Shown: positions 23,513-34,849, counted from the stretch's first letter. The stretch is DNA of 64,000 nt from Prostheceraeus crozeri (GCA_907163375.1 CAJQUW010007913.1:238160-302159), one strand, 5' to 3'. The notes: generated by a model not told the origin, from the sequence alone. A program made the numbers and translations.

Positions 23513-24267
23513 CAGGGGCGACAGCAGGGGCGGGCCAGGCAGGGCCGCGGCCCTGCCAAATTTCATCTGGCCCTGCCTGTGGCCCTGCCAACTTTTTGAG
23601 AGAATTTTGAACATTTCGTAAATTAACAGTGTAGCAATATTTTATTCATTTTTTTGTATTATTCTTATTTGGTATGGTTGTTTTGCAGAGAATACACATG
23701 AAATATTTGACACGTATTTGTTGTAACGACGGCTGTTCTCACTCCATTGACAAACCAATTATTTTTATCGGTTTGTTTAAAAACGGACAATCTAAATTGG
23801 ATGTCCATGACCTTGACGATCAGCTGTGATATTTTTCTTCAAATGGTTTAATGAATAATTGCCTCAATGAAAAAAATAATCCTCTAAATATGGAACATAT
23901 ACATAATACGAGGTTGGCTTATCTCCGTATTTATCATATGTAAATGATGGTGAGGATTGCGGGATATGAATTATAGGACGCCGCTTATAGAAGTAGAAAT
24001 CTGCCTCATGTCATCAGAATATAAGCACGAATTGGCATAATTGGCTAAGCATCAGTAAATTTTGCTACTACCGTTTCGCATAGTGATAGGGCCACATAAT
24101 ACAGGCCTCTTGGTGACTTACTGTTCTCATTATATCTGTAGGGACCCCAAAAATGTACTTTTCAACATTGTTTGGAATGACCTTGGCATACATTTATGCG
24201 GCCCTGCCACGAATCTATTTGGCCCTGCCTTGGCCCTGCCGAAAACAGACGGCTGGCGTCGCCACTG
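23513..24267. mobile_element. hAT MITE nested in the hAT transposase gene
   Basis: Ends CAGGGGCGAC and, inverted, CAGTGGCGAC; flanked by a perfect 8-bp duplication, ACGACACC (23505-23512 and 24268-24275). Both arms carry several GGCCCTGCC motifs, likely transposase-binding repeats. Its 755 bp hold no transposase. The host reading frame is continuous across it if one duplication copy is kept. Confidence 0.9.
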
Positions 24268-25574
24268 ACGACACCCTATTCGAAATAAAAGAACTGTCGG
24301 AAATGCTGCAAAAGAGAGCAACCAGTCTTGACAAAGCCGACAAAATGATCCATCGATGCATCCTGAGATTGCGCGTAATGAAGGAAAAGTCTGGTACAAA
24401 AACCCTGGAGGCAATGGTAGATGTCAAAGAAGGTGTGCACATGGGTGTCCAATTGCCATCGAACAAACGGCACTTCCAAATCAATAGACAACAGTTTCTG
24501 GACAGTCTCATTGAGAGCATGTCGTCCAGAATGAACTCCAACGAAAACAAACTGATGGCACAAATTCGGCTGCTAAACAGCGACAACTGGCCGACAGAAA
24601 TCCAGCCTGGATTCGGGCATGAAGAAATCCGAGCCTTGGCACACCGTCTACACCTTCCACCAGCATTGACGGCAAACGCATTCGACGACTACGTTGAAAA
24701 TATCGGGCGACGAGCACCTGGCGAAATTCAAAAGGTGATAAACAGACTCCAGGTTGTACCCTCCAGCACTGCTGAATGTGAGAGAGGATTCAGTGCCATG
24801 AACCTCATCAGCACGGACTGTCGCTCCAGTTTGACTGTGTCGCATTTGTCATCACTGATGTTTGTGAAAATTCAGGGCCCTCCTCTCGGCGTGTGGAATT
24901 CGACGGACTACGCCAGAAGTTGGCTGCGAAACCACCGGAGCGCAGATGACAAACGCATACGATCAGCAAAGGAGACTCATCAAGACACATGTGAATCTGC
25001 ATTGTGGGTTTTTTTGTAAAATGCTGTCTTTTGCAATGTGTCGACTTCCGTCTACTCGTACATTGAAAATCCCCCCTTGTTTATCCCTTGTGATACATGT
25101 AGTTTAAACAATTTGGAAAGATGAATTGGTGAAATATCAATTTGTATAATAGGCCTATATTTTCTTCGTATCATGGACAGTTTTGTTAAACCATTCACAT
25201 GCTATTGCATTTTTGTTATCGATCGTGCAGCATTAACTGAGCTCATTGATTAGCTGCAAGTTGCAGTCCTGTTACCACGTTTGACTATATCATTTGTTTC
25301 AGTCATCTGTTCAGAGTTTACTCCTGTTTTCATTGAAGTATACAAATTTCAAACGAATAAGAACTGCAGATTTTTGCTTGCAAATATGACATAAGATTTT
25401 CATGGAATCAGCGTTCCGGTACAAAATTTTTTACCACTACACCCCTGGTGTCGACTGAAAAATGTATCTGTATACAGTGAAAATTTTTATATCAATAGAT
25501 TCAGTTTTTTTTGCGGAGATTACATCCCGTGGTCCAAAAATCATTTGAGCACTTTTGAAAAAGTTCAAAATTTA

Positions 25575-26282
25575 CCAATTTATATACTAGCGAGATGACT
25601 CTCCTAGCATGAAACAAGTTGGAAATCAAAAGGAATACATATTTGATAATAAGCATCCTAACTAATCGGAAATCAAGCTGATTATCAAGGGAATTTCATA
25701 AATTGTATTATAATGAAAGTCTTCATGAAAAAGTCGCGATATTATTCGAGCATTCTTGGCTGAAATTTCAAGTTTTTAATTTAATTTTCACCGGCATGAT
25801 TTGATGATTCACTAAATTCATGTTTCATTTCTTGAATCTGAATAGTGATGTGGAACCACTTACATCTTTCAAAGTTAAATGAAGTCATTGTCTTTGATTA
25901 TGTGATTTTGCTGTGCCAGTAGCAGGTTGCCTGTGTTATGATCACGCTTAAGAAAATACTCTTAAGAATCACGCTTAAGAGATTGAGCATGAAAGTAGTA
26001 GGAACCCATCGAATTGCTAATTTAGCAAACATTAAATCTCCAAGGCTGTCATGAATATCTGTGAAATACCATCATTCCTTCTGCATTACAATTATGATCA
26101 CTCAATTCCGTTGTAATTTCTGCAAAATTGAAAACATTTGCATATCTCACATTTGGTGACAATACCACCTGCACCTCCCTTGAGTTCATTTAATAAAATC
26201 GAAAGTGTCTACACATTGGGGATTTAATAAATGCGGAGGTGACACTCTACCTAATATACCTACTCTATGTTACAGTATATTC
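25575..26282 (+). repeat. Three-copy dispersed repeat, copy 1
   Basis: About 700 bp of non-coding sequence that matches 36905-37555 and 44784-45900 in the same orientation. Shared landmarks are TTTGATTATGTGATTTTGCT, ATGATCACGCTTAAGA and ACACATTGGGGATTT. I found no inverted ends, promoter boxes or coding motif, so the class is unknown. Confidence 0.7.
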
Positions 26283-26729
26283 TATATTCTATAATAAAAG
26301 TATTGCACTCAATCTTTTCTGAGAAAAATAGTTACAAGTTGTTACCTAATGGCTAGAGTCAACAGAGGGGCATCTGTTTCTGGCAGTCGAGCACTGAGTT
26401 ATGTGATTGCTCATCACGTTCAAGTTTCGTGTGAAAGTGAACCCTGCCTTCAAGTTACCGGGAGGGAAACCACATAAACAGGAATCGGTAATTTCCAGAA
26501 ATTAGTCTCATGTTGTGTTCAATTCAATCTCTGTCGATGCTACCACGCCTTGTCAACAATTAATAAATCGGTAATGCAGCAAGAATCCTGCTAGATCAGA
26601 TTTCAGTAAATGATGTCATTGTGGTCCGCTTTTTAGATATAGAATTCAATAGAAAAAAACAGGACATCAATGATATTATCCTTGTAGTCCGCCTATCAAA
26701 TAGAGTCATTTTATTTATGTTAATCATCC
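26283..26729. other. Unassigned AT-rich sequence
   Basis: Nothing recognised between the dispersed repeat and the hAT MITE. Confidence 0.4.
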
Positions 26730-26737
26730 ATCTAGTA

Positions 26738-27525
26738 CAGGGGTGCGCGACCTGCGGCCGTAGCAGAGGCAAAGTGCGGCCGTGACAACTAGAAGTAAGC
26801 CTAAATGAAAAATAATATTGTACATGTTTACTGCAAATATTTCTGGAGTTCAAGGCAATCGAAAAACAATCGTCACTATAGCAGCATACTAGTCAACCTG
26901 TAAAAGTTGAACACCTTTATGCCCATGCTGTTTGGAAAAGTGCGCGCCCGCAGGCGCAATGAAGGCGTTCAAGCAGTTCGATAACTCATCAATAGAATAT
27001 TTTAGGGAAGTTACATTCATGTGCATTCATGGCTAGAGTCATCAGCTAAAAGAAACAAACGGGACAACTGTAGTTTGCTAGAATTGTTCGCGCGCGTAAG
27101 CTTCAAGTTCATGGCCTGAATAAGGATGCCAGCTGGGTCACCGGCCCTGTGATGAATGAATGAATGAATTTTGCATGGCTCGTGATTCCTATATGAATTA
27201 TTACAGTAGCTTAGTAAAGTGTTTTCTCCTTCGGTTGCCTTTACAAAAACTTGCTTTCAACTTTTCAAGTGCTAATAACACCTTAACTTAGAATCTTTTC
27301 GGGTCAAAAATGATCGTCGGTCGTGTTAACTTGCTAACTCATTCTTTGCGAAGTAGGCCTTTATGCGATTTCAAATGCGTCATTCATCAGGGATGCTAAT
27401 TTGAGTGGTGGAATATAAAAAGGATTGGCTATTGATCTAGTTGTTTGCACACAGACAAAGTGCGGCCGTGATTCTTTCGGCTTTTAAAATGGCGGCCGAA
27501 AAATGGAAAAGGTTGCGCACCCCTG
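26738..27525. mobile_element. hAT MITE (788 bp)
   Basis: Ends CAGGGGTGCGCGACCT and, inverted, CAGGGGTGCGCAACCT; flanked by a perfect 8-bp duplication ATCTAGTA (26730-26737 and 27526-27533). Both arms repeat GTGCGGCCGTGA. The terminal sequence resembles Charlie-type hAT ends. No coding capacity. Confidence 0.9.
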
Positions 27526-27746
27526 ATCTAGTAAAATAGAAGCATAGCTTAACATTTCCGCATGAATCACGGTAACGATGCAATTGCGATCCTCTTTAAA
27601 AAATGGCCACAGTAATAATGCATCAGCGCTACGCGATTCAGCATCATCGTCGTGGCCTTCTTTAAATCGGACCACAATCATTCATTGCTACCCAAACATT
27701 TCATTTTCGGGCAATAATGTCCTGCATTTTTGCTCTCAAAAATCCA

Positions 27747-28078
27747 TGTTATTGTTATTGTTATTTTGTGGTTAACCTTAACACAATGATTATATACACA
27801 AGGAAAGAGCAAGAAGTTTAAAGGCTCTCTTCCCTATGTAAGAGGTATTACGGAGAAAGTTAGGGGCATTCTTCTTGGTGTTGGTGTTGACGTAGCCTTG
27901 AAACCCCCCACGACTCTGTTAATATTGTGCATGTAACCCTGTAATCATGGATTCGTGTGTTCGTGTATTCATGCTTTCTTTATCTGTATTTCAGGTTGAG
28001 TGTGACCTGTGGCTTATTGAATATATTATCGTCAGTCAGTAAACTAACAGTTCTGTCTTTGTCTCATGCACCCCAACA
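27747..28078 (+). repeat. 5' LTR of a Copia-type retrotransposon
   Basis: The segment ends CCCCAACA directly before a primer-binding site and begins near TGTTATTG; the left end is uncertain. It contains ATTATATACA, a TATA-like box. No second LTR was found downstream, so the element has lost its 3' half. Confidence 0.6.
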
Positions 28079-28080
28079 AT

Positions 28081-28092
28081 TGGTAGCAGAGC
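28081..28092 (+). promoter_or_regulatory. Retrotransposon primer-binding site
   Basis: TGGTAGCAGAGC, the Copia-type site that pairs with an internal fragment of initiator Met-tRNA. It lies two bases after the LTR and four bases before the gag start. Confidence 0.75.
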
Positions 28093-28096
28093 AAAC

Positions 28097-28924
28097 ATGA
28101 GTACAAATGTTCCACCGCCGCCTATGAGAGAAGAGTCGTCGTATGAAGAATGGAAAAAGGAAATTGTGATTTGGCAATTGGTAACTCCTCTTCCCGCAAA
28201 GAAGCAAGGACCTGCCATTCTGTTATCGCTTCAAGGAAAAGCACGGGAGCTATGTCTCGAGATGGAAACCAGTGACATCACTACAGATAAGGGTGCTGAT
28301 GCCGTGATGGCGAAGCTTGACAGTTTGTTTTTACAAGATTTGGAGCAATTGGCATTTGAAGCCTATGAGCGCTTTGAGAAGTATTCGCGATCTCCTGGCA
28401 TGTCATTGGATGATTATCTTTTTGAATTCGATCGACTTTATGAGAAAGTTAAGAAACATGGAATGCTTTTACCGGAAGGTGTGCTAGCATATAGATTGCT
28501 CAAGAGCTCATCCCTAACCGACGCCGAGGAAAAGCTGGCTCGTGCAACTGTGGAGGCGTTGACATTCAAAGATATGAGAAGTATCTTGAAGAAAATAACT
28601 GGACAAACAGCCAAATCCAATGTGAGCGGTATCACAGTTACTGCTGAGGCCTTGGAATGCACCACAAAGCCGTCGACAGAAGCGAATGTCCAGTCTCCTG
28701 AGTCTACGCTGTATTCACAAAGCGGGAGAAAGAATTGGCGCAATAATGCTTCAATGAAGTCTCGGTTTGGAGGCTCCAAACACGAAGAGAAGCCTGATTG
28801 GAAAACTGCTGAAGCAAGTGAAGGTGGATCAAAATTAAATCCAAAGGACAGATGGGGAAAAGTTTCCAGATGCGCCAACTGTAAAGTCTACAGAGTCTAC
28901 ATAGTCTACACAGTCTTCTCGTGA
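28097..28924 (+). CDS. Copia-type Gag, C-terminally truncated
   Basis: Structural protein of a Copia-type LTR retrotransposon, which would form the particle in which reverse transcription occurs. The 275-residue frame contains the UBN2-type capsid core (YEEWKKEIVIWQ; QGPAILLSLQGKARE; DDYLFEFDRLYEKVKKHG; VLAYRLLKSSSL; LARATVEALTFKDM). A basic linker ends at the start of a zinc knuckle (SRCANC). After two cysteines the frame runs into a GTCTACA-type repeat and stops, so the knuckle is incomplete. No protease, integrase or reverse transcriptase follows. The start ATG is four bases after the primer-binding site. Confidence 0.82.
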   Translation: MSTNVPPPPMREESSYEEWKKEIVIWQLVTPLPAKKQGPAILLSLQGKARELCLEMETSDITTDKGADAVMAKLDSLFLQDLEQLAFEAYERFEKYSRSPGMSLDDYLFEFDRLYEKVKKHGMLLPEGVLAYRLLKSSSLTDAEEKLARATVEALTFKDMRSILKKITGQTAKSNVSGITVTAEALECTTKPSTEANVQSPESTLYSQSGRKNWRNNASMKSRFGGSKHEEKPDWKTAEASEGGSKLNPKDRWGKVSRCANCKVYRVYIVYTVFS

Positions 28925-28953
28925 AAAAGAGACCGGTTCCAGCAACAACTTTA

Positions 28954-29253
28954 GGTGCTGTTTATCAGCTACCATGCACTGAGCCTTCCTGTAACTAGAC
29001 CTATGTGGGAGAAACTTCAAGGACAATTGAGGAGAGGAAGAAAGAGCACAGGAGAGATGTCAGGCAGGTTGATGTTGAGCACTCCGAAGTCGCCAAGCAT
29101 GTTTTTGAGAGCGACCACTCTATCAACTTCAAGAAGATTCTCGAGAAAGAGGGGTGCTGGAGGAAATGGGTGGTCAAGGAGGCCATATGGACCAAGAAGT
29201 TAAACTCTTCCAACCGCACCAAACACACCTTAAGTGACCACTGGACCTTCTAG
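28954..29253 (+). pseudogene. Penelope-type GIY-YIG endonuclease fragment
   Basis: Reads GAVYQLPC, then an in-frame TAG, then TYVGETSRTIEERKKEH and later HVFESDHSINFKKI and KWVVKEAIW. This is the GIY-YIG nuclease pattern found at the C-terminus of Penelope-like retroelements. The reverse transcriptase is absent. It directly follows the truncated Copia gag, separated by a short GTCTACA repeat. Confidence 0.78.
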
Positions 29254-29507
29254 TATTTGACTGTATTTCCTTCTGTCTTTTAGTTTTTACTTTACTTTAC
29301 TTCAGTACTACTTTTGAGTTATTCAGTATTATTTCGTTTTTGTATAATTTGTCCAGGAACTTGATCTTATGTCTATGCCATTATCATTGAATTCATTTGT
29401 GTTCTTTGTGCTACAGTATTCTTGCTTGTCAACCTGCTTGTGATTTTTAATCAATCTGGGGCGGATAAATCAAAGGGTTGTTAGTGAGACTCCGTTAGAT
29501 AGCTAAA

Positions 29508-30120
29508 AGCATAGAAATAAACAGTTTATCTGAAGTTGACTAGAATGGAAATTGACTCAAGGTCGCGGCACATCCGGGGGAACTAGTTGGGGCATGAAGA
29601 ACCAATGAAAAGCTTAGAATCGCACATGTGACTGATTCTAACCCAATAATACAGACGTTGACAAGTGTATCTAAGTCAAAATGCGTGCGATTTATGTGCC
29701 ACTATTGTGCATTGCATGAAGCTTTACTTCCATTCTAGAATCGTTATTGTTATAAATTTCTATGGCTAAAAGTGACTTAACGGAGTTTCACTAACAACCA
29801 TCAGCATTTACCGTAAATCAAAAGCTCTTTTAGTGTGGCTGTTGAAATCCGACTGTTTGCTACATAGAAATTGACAACAATAAAACCTCTAGAATCGAAG
29901 TAAAGCTTCATGCAATGCACAATAACGGCACATAAATCGCACGCATTTTCACTTAGATGCACCTGCCAACGTTTGTATCATTGGGTTAGAATCATTCACA
30001 TGAGTAAATCGAAGCCTTTCATTGGTGGTTCATGCCCCAACTTAGTTCCCCCGGATGTGCCACGACCTTGAGTCAATTTCTATTCTAGTCAACTTCAGAT
30101 AAACAGTTTATTTCTATGGT
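29508..30120. repeat. Large inverted repeat of ~255-bp arms
   Basis: The left arm (about 29508-29766) and right arm (about 29864-30120) are inverted copies separated by about 100 bp. Each arm starts near CATAGAAAT and ends near ATTTCTATG, so each may be a short element in its own right. Shared landmarks: AAACAGTTTATCTGAAGTTG, GTGCGATTTATGTGCC, GCATTGCATGAAGCTTTACT. Confidence 0.8.
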
Positions 30121-30326
30121 TTGCTAACATTTTCTGTGCTAAATCGAAGGACAGTTTGCTAACGTTAGGTTTGCAACTACTCTTCGACGCAACTAGGTCA
30201 GGGTTGTTTCGGATATGACGCTATTGACGTCACCTTCTGACGCGCGCCAATCGCAATCGACATTTGGCTAGCACTATACCACTACATTTCATTGGGAACG
30301 ACGAAGGACAAGTGAGAGACTACAAG

Positions 30327-30722
30327 ATGGAGAACACCAAGAGAAAGAGAAGTAGAAGTGCGGATTTCTCGGAGGAGGAGATCAAAGTGATAGTTGAGCA
30401 GTTCATTGCTAATCATGAGCTGCTCAGCTCAAAGTTCAGCACCACTGAAACGCGAAAAAAGAAGGTCTACGTAGAGATAGCCACCAAAGTTAATGCCGTT
30501 GGAGGGAATTGCCGTACGATCGAGGCAATTAAAGACAAGTGGCAGCAACTGAAGGGGAAGGTGAAGACCAAATTTGCGAAGATCGACTCTCAAAAGCTGA
30601 GAAGTGCCAGGACAACTGGAGGAGGAGCCCCCGACCAGCAGACAAGTTCCGCGGGAACGTCAAGGGCAACTCCGGATGAAGACACTCGTTCAGAGTTGGA
30701 GATGAAACCTCCTTGTGCGTAA
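30327..30722 (+). CDS. Myb/SANT-like DNA-binding protein (Harbinger accessory)
   Basis: A 131-residue protein starting at ATG 30327 (MENTKRKRSRSADFSEEE). Residues about 12-80 form a trihelical Myb/SANT-like domain (FSEEEIKVIVEQFIANHELL; RTIEAIKDKWQQLKGKVKTK) of the Myb_DNA-bind_5/NAIF1 type. In PIF/Harbinger elements the Myb-like partner binds transposon ends and brings the nuclease into the nucleus. The tail is Ser/Thr- and Asp/Glu-rich and disordered. The frame is intact. Confidence 0.75.
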   Translation: MENTKRKRSRSADFSEEEIKVIVEQFIANHELLSSKFSTTETRKKKVYVEIATKVNAVGGNCRTIEAIKDKWQQLKGKVKTKFAKIDSQKLRSARTTGGGAPDQQTSSAGTSRATPDEDTRSELEMKPPCA

Positions 30723-31745
30723 TATCGTAGAGCGCAACTCAGCTGAAGAGAGGGTTCTAGTGAAAAAGAACTGTAAATAGAAAAAGTAACGTTGTAGGCA
30801 TAAGCAAATGCATGGTTTTACTTGCATACGTCTACATATTGAAAGTTTTATGAAAAAAATTCAACAATATCGTCAGAAATAGGTCTACTTTCTGTTTTAA
30901 CAGCACTACTCATGTACACGTGTGTGTATTCATGTTAGACTGTAGAAAAACTTCAATCAATCGGACTGGTTCTTCAAACCCACAGTCCACAACACACTCA
31001 CCGTCGCGTAGGCCTTTCAAGAATTGTACCGACGATATCAAGAATTTCTCTGAAGCTTGTTTTGTCAAAGCGAAATCTTTCCAAAAATTCCGAGTCCGTA
31101 TACATATCCAAAGGATTTAAACGATCCCTATGTAAGCGTACATGTCGGTATGAATCGAAATGGATATCTGCTTATGCGCGCCACATTTCATGCAAATTGC
31201 ACTATCTTTTGACAACTTTCTCGACAAACAGTGTCTTAAACATAGGTTCTCTCTATGTTATAACAGTGACAGCATTTTGTTGTCATTGATTTTCTAAAAG
31301 TCCTTCGATTTACAGCAAATGTTTGTGCTAACTATCTCTCCTGCTAAAAGTCCGTCGATTTGGAGACTTTGACCAGTCTCTCCTTCCGCGACATTGAATG
31401 GTCAATTCGTCAGCCAATCAGAGACTCCGCTTGTCTTCGCTAAGGAGGAGCTAACTGTGCAAACCAAAAGATCTCTAAACAACCCTTTGTTTTACACACA
31501 TCCAGTAACTGTTGCTGTTAGTGACTGAATTAGCCGCTGTTTGCTCTAACAACCTTTCGATTTATCCGGCCCTGTTACGCAGTGACAGTCAGTTGCCTGA
31601 AGATGACCGTCGGTGACGGCTGAACGGCCTTGCCAATTTAATATAAGACATACCATCAATCAGAAGGACTTTTCTCCAGATTTCTTAATGATTTTATAGT
31701 TCAGATCTGAACTGTGATATTACAGTCAAATTTACAATGCCTTAT

Positions 31746-31866
31746 TTCATGAAGGAATAAGCTGAAATCGCACAATTCGTCTCAGCCGCACTGTCAAGCG
31801 ACAAGGTAGATATCTCACTCTCGGCATTGTCTCGACGAAGCCTAGAGTGCAACAACTATCACTTAA
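31746..31866 (+). repeat. Dispersed repeat pair, copy 1
   Basis: Matches 54096-54237 in inverted orientation, including TTCATGAAGGAAT, GCACAATTCGTCTC and GCACTGTCAAGC. Non-coding; no terminal repeats seen. Confidence 0.6.
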
Positions 31867-31894
31867 TAAATGATAGCAACACTGAAAAAGCCTA

Positions 31895-32060
31895 GACATG
31901 TTGACAACCATTGGATGCCGCCGTCGCTTAGTTGCTTGCCTTCGTCATGACAGCGCATGTCCATCACGTCATTGTTTCAATATGTATGTCCTTTCTCGCA
32001 TACTTCAACATCACAGAGTACCGGATTTCTATGCTTGCAACTAACAACTGGTGAATTATA
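31895..32060 (+). repeat. Dispersed repeat, related to 34850-35105
   Basis: Shares TTGTCAACCA-like, GCCGCC(G/A)TCG, TCATGACAGCGCAT and CGGATTTCTATG landmarks with 34850-35105. A shorter relation extends to 40575-40745. Confidence 0.5.
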
Positions 32061-32394
32061 CTGTATTCCTTCTTCCTGTAGCAGAGAAGTTGAGAGAATC
32101 CCGTGATCATCTCATAGCCATTGATTTTAATAAAGCATACTTTTAGGCCTATCCACAGAAATAGACAGGTCGTCTCTTCTTCTGTTTGACTAGAAAGGAA
32201 GCATTGGAACATGTAACATAAATGAAATGGCACAATCTACTGACTAAATACCACAGCAATCGAACAATGAGCAGCCAGTTCAACATTAAACACGCCAAAT
32301 TGTGCGAAGTTTCAGTGACTTATCAACCGGATCACATAGCAAAGAGACACAGATGATGTCAAGTTCTACAGAGAAGTTTGTGAACGTTTTTTCA

Positions 32395-32485
32395 TGCGCC
32401 TGCTAACTTTTTTTGAAATGATCAGAGGGCCCAACATTATCGAGAAAACTTTTGTGCAATGATCTGAATTCTTTGAATCTGAAAC
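32395..32485 (+). repeat. Fragment of the CACAGAATTA MITE family
   Basis: About 90 bases match 3200-3285 of copy A (GCCTGCTA, CCAACATTAT, GAGAAAAC, TGATCTGAATTCTT). No ends remain. Confidence 0.6.
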
Positions 32486-33953
32486 ATATTAAACATGAAC
32501 ATTTTTACGATTAAGTGAGAATGTGACATTTTCGGTCAAAGGAGTCATGACTTTGTGATGACATCACGATATCACAAAGTTTTTATTAGTTCACCGACTT
32601 TGATGACTAGTATATCAAAAGAGAGCTCAGAAAATGCTCGATCTCCTTGTCTGAATAATTATCATACTCACAATTATCATATCATCAATAAATTGAATGA
32701 TTTTCATATTTGTATTTTTATGCATTGAGCTGAGAATTCAAGCTCTCGAACAATGTATGTCACGTTGATTGGAAGATTGGAAGACATGAGATTCGATTGA
32801 ATTTCGTTATTTTTTGGTGATAAGCACTGTAGAACCTTTGCGAATAAGATCTGCTGACAATGCAGGTGCCATATCTTACTCCTCAATATTTTGAGGTTGC
32901 CGCTTTATTTTACAGGTTGGGGAAACCGAAGGAAAAAGAAACAACAAATTTTTGTTTTAAATGAATTAAGTAGGTCAACCCTTCCCCTAAATAACTTTCG
33001 TCTGTGTCTGAACTCTTTGACTCCAGATCGCCGGTTCAATTCGTTGACCACTGAACCAAGGGTGCCTTCGGCAAAATTGAGTCGTCTAAAGAAATTTGAC
33101 ATTGGCCAAAGAAGGAATCGTGGAATACTCCCTTTTGAGTAAAACACTAGAGAATGTCCTCACTCTTGAGAGAACACTCTAACAACATTGAATTGTTTAT
33201 TAATCAAAGAATGATGGCTGTGAATGAAATCATTCATGATGAAGTATCTAAGCAATGAACGAAATATCTGCAGTATCTTTAACATGAATATTTGACAGAT
33301 TTGAACTCTGGCCTCAAATACCAGAGTGACGACTTCTTTAATTAAATTGATGTTGATATAACATTGTTGATTCACCTGAAATGCATATTTCGCATACCAG
33401 TGCATCATTTCACGCATATTTGATACTAACTGATTAATGGACATTTGATTCATTGTTAAAAATCTAACAGTTGCATATTTTTCATTTCCACGTGATGAAA
33501 TACCATGCAAGATAAGTGAATATTCTCTATGAGATTAATAATGTGAGTTTAATAATTCTGCCTGAGAAGATGTAATGTAGTGTTAGATTACTCGCTGCTT
33601 TGAAGTTATTCAGCTCCGCTGCATACGCATGCTTGCATGTTAATTCCATCGAAATTGATTTGAATTTTTCAGCAAAATGGGAAGAAATCACTTTTGGATT
33701 GCTTAGGATTGTGGACGAGCCTCTTGTGTTATCCGCCAACTTCTTTTTAAGCGTCAAAAGCTAATTTAGGTCACTCGGTGTGACGTTGCGCTCCGTCTAT
33801 GCGGCTGTCGAGTAATTTCGAGCAAAAGTGGTCAAGTACGTGGTCAGTCATCTTTTTAGCCAAATTACAATTTCAATTTTGACAGAGAATTAGTCCATGA
33901 CATATCATGCGTATAATGCGACCATAGAAATCCACGCTTTGAGTTGGACTACC
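32486..33953. other. Unassigned AT-rich sequence
   Basis: An open frame at about 32916-33142 after a TTTTACAG acceptor-like site encodes a basic peptide but has no recognised motif. Nothing else was identified. Confidence 0.35.
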
Positions 33954-34579
33954 TAGTCCGGCAGGCAGACTGCTAGTCCGGAGTTTCTGCAAGGAAAGAG
34001 ACCGAAAATGAGACTTTCAAAGAATGACGTACACCCAATGCCTACTACGAATCTGCGCGTCTGCCGAGTTTTAATTTGTTTTTCTTCTGGTCAAACAGGA
34101 TCACAGAAAGTTAATCCAATGGGCCGCAGATTGCAGTTTTTGGCAAGCATGAAATGCTCTATGTTTTCTCTGATCAACTGAAATGTACTAAGTAGAGCGT
34201 CACAATTTTTGGCATGGAATGTTTTCAGGTCATTGCTTATCATGTGTATGTGATGCTATCATGATTCTGATCGGCGGTGTATTGCGAGAATGCGGTTCAA
34301 TGTGGATGAAGAGGACCAACATGCTGGTGTTTACCGACACCAGGAAGCTTGCCAAATCTGAGTAGCTTCATAAATAAATATTCATGAACATGATAACGTG
34401 TCATCTGCGTCCCATTGGATCAACATGTGCTTTCTTTGATCCTGTCTGACAAGAAGAGAAGCCAAATAAAACTCAGCGGACGCGTGGATTTATAGTATAG
34501 GCATAGGGTGTACATCATTCTGTGAAAGTCTCCATTTCGGCCTCGTTCCCTGCAGAAACTCGTTCTGGCTGTCGGACTA
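33954..34579. mobile_element. Fold-back element with ~110-bp inverted ends
   Basis: The ends start TAGTCCGG and TAGTCCGA and remain alignable as inverted repeats through GAGTTTCTGCA, GAGACTTTCA and ATGCCTA. The sequence of the ends resembles those of the larger palindrome at 50856-51609, so both probably belong to one family. No coding capacity. Confidence 0.65.
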
Positions 34580-34849
34580 AACTGTTAATTGATAACATGC
34601 TGATGTTATTAGTTCATTGCACTATGTTCATTTTGCTTATCACACTTCTGAAATGAGAGTCACCTCTGACATCTTTTCTGTTTATTCATTCTCGTCATCA
34701 TCATATCTGTAATCTTCTTCGGGTATTTTCACATGAAATGAAACCCATGAATTTTGAATTTTGATACTTGTTTCAGTTGTTCGGTCAGGCACCGATCTAT
34801 GTCGATGTTGCTGGATCTTGAGGAGATTCGAATTTCTAAAACCTTCCAT

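Larger units (their letters stand above)
21989..25019 (+). pseudogene. hAT transposase, interrupted
   Basis: hAT-superfamily transposase. Residues 1-17 are basic; 18-98 are a low-complexity 14-aa repeat; a BED/TTF-like zinc finger follows (CSVC ... EHLESQAH). The RNase H core shows catalytic Asp at 294 (LIDEST) and 363 (SDGAS), the WHCLNHRLELAV block, and the catalytic Glu in TAECERGFSAMN before the C-terminal dimerisation segment. Two breaks: a TGA stop at 23351-23353, where the frame continues unchanged and CGA is the likely ancestor (a CpG transition), and a 755-bp hAT MITE at 23513-24267 that splits a codon pair cleanly. Without these the gene would be near the usual length, so the element died recently. 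The ATG at 21989 follows a splice acceptor. Confidence 0.88.
20280..25447 (+). mobile_element. Large hAT transposon with broken transposase
   Basis: A 5.2-kb element with a perfect 14-bp inverted repeat, CAGGGGTGTAGTGG, at both ends. Subterminal sequence repeats the GTTCCGGT motif on the left and once near the right end. The flanking 8-mers do not match, so the target duplication has decayed or the locus was rearranged. It contains a hAT transposase gene, a poly-C MITE in the leader intron and a smaller hAT MITE in the coding sequence. Confidence 0.87.
29456..31574 (+). mobile_element. Harbinger-like element with Myb gene only
   Basis: Inverted ends contain GGATAAATC(A/G)AA(A/G)GGTTGTTAG at 29464 and, inverted, ending near 31570. 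The element carries a Myb/SANT-like gene of the kind that accompanies the nuclease in PIF/Harbinger transposons, but I see no nuclease. Target duplication could not be fixed, because the outermost bases differ between the ends (CTGGGG and CAGGGC). Confidence 0.6.

Noticed and set aside
32916-33142. Possible terminal exon after a TTTTACAG acceptor
   Set aside because: Basic low-information peptide, no homologous motif, no partner exon and no AATAAA nearby.
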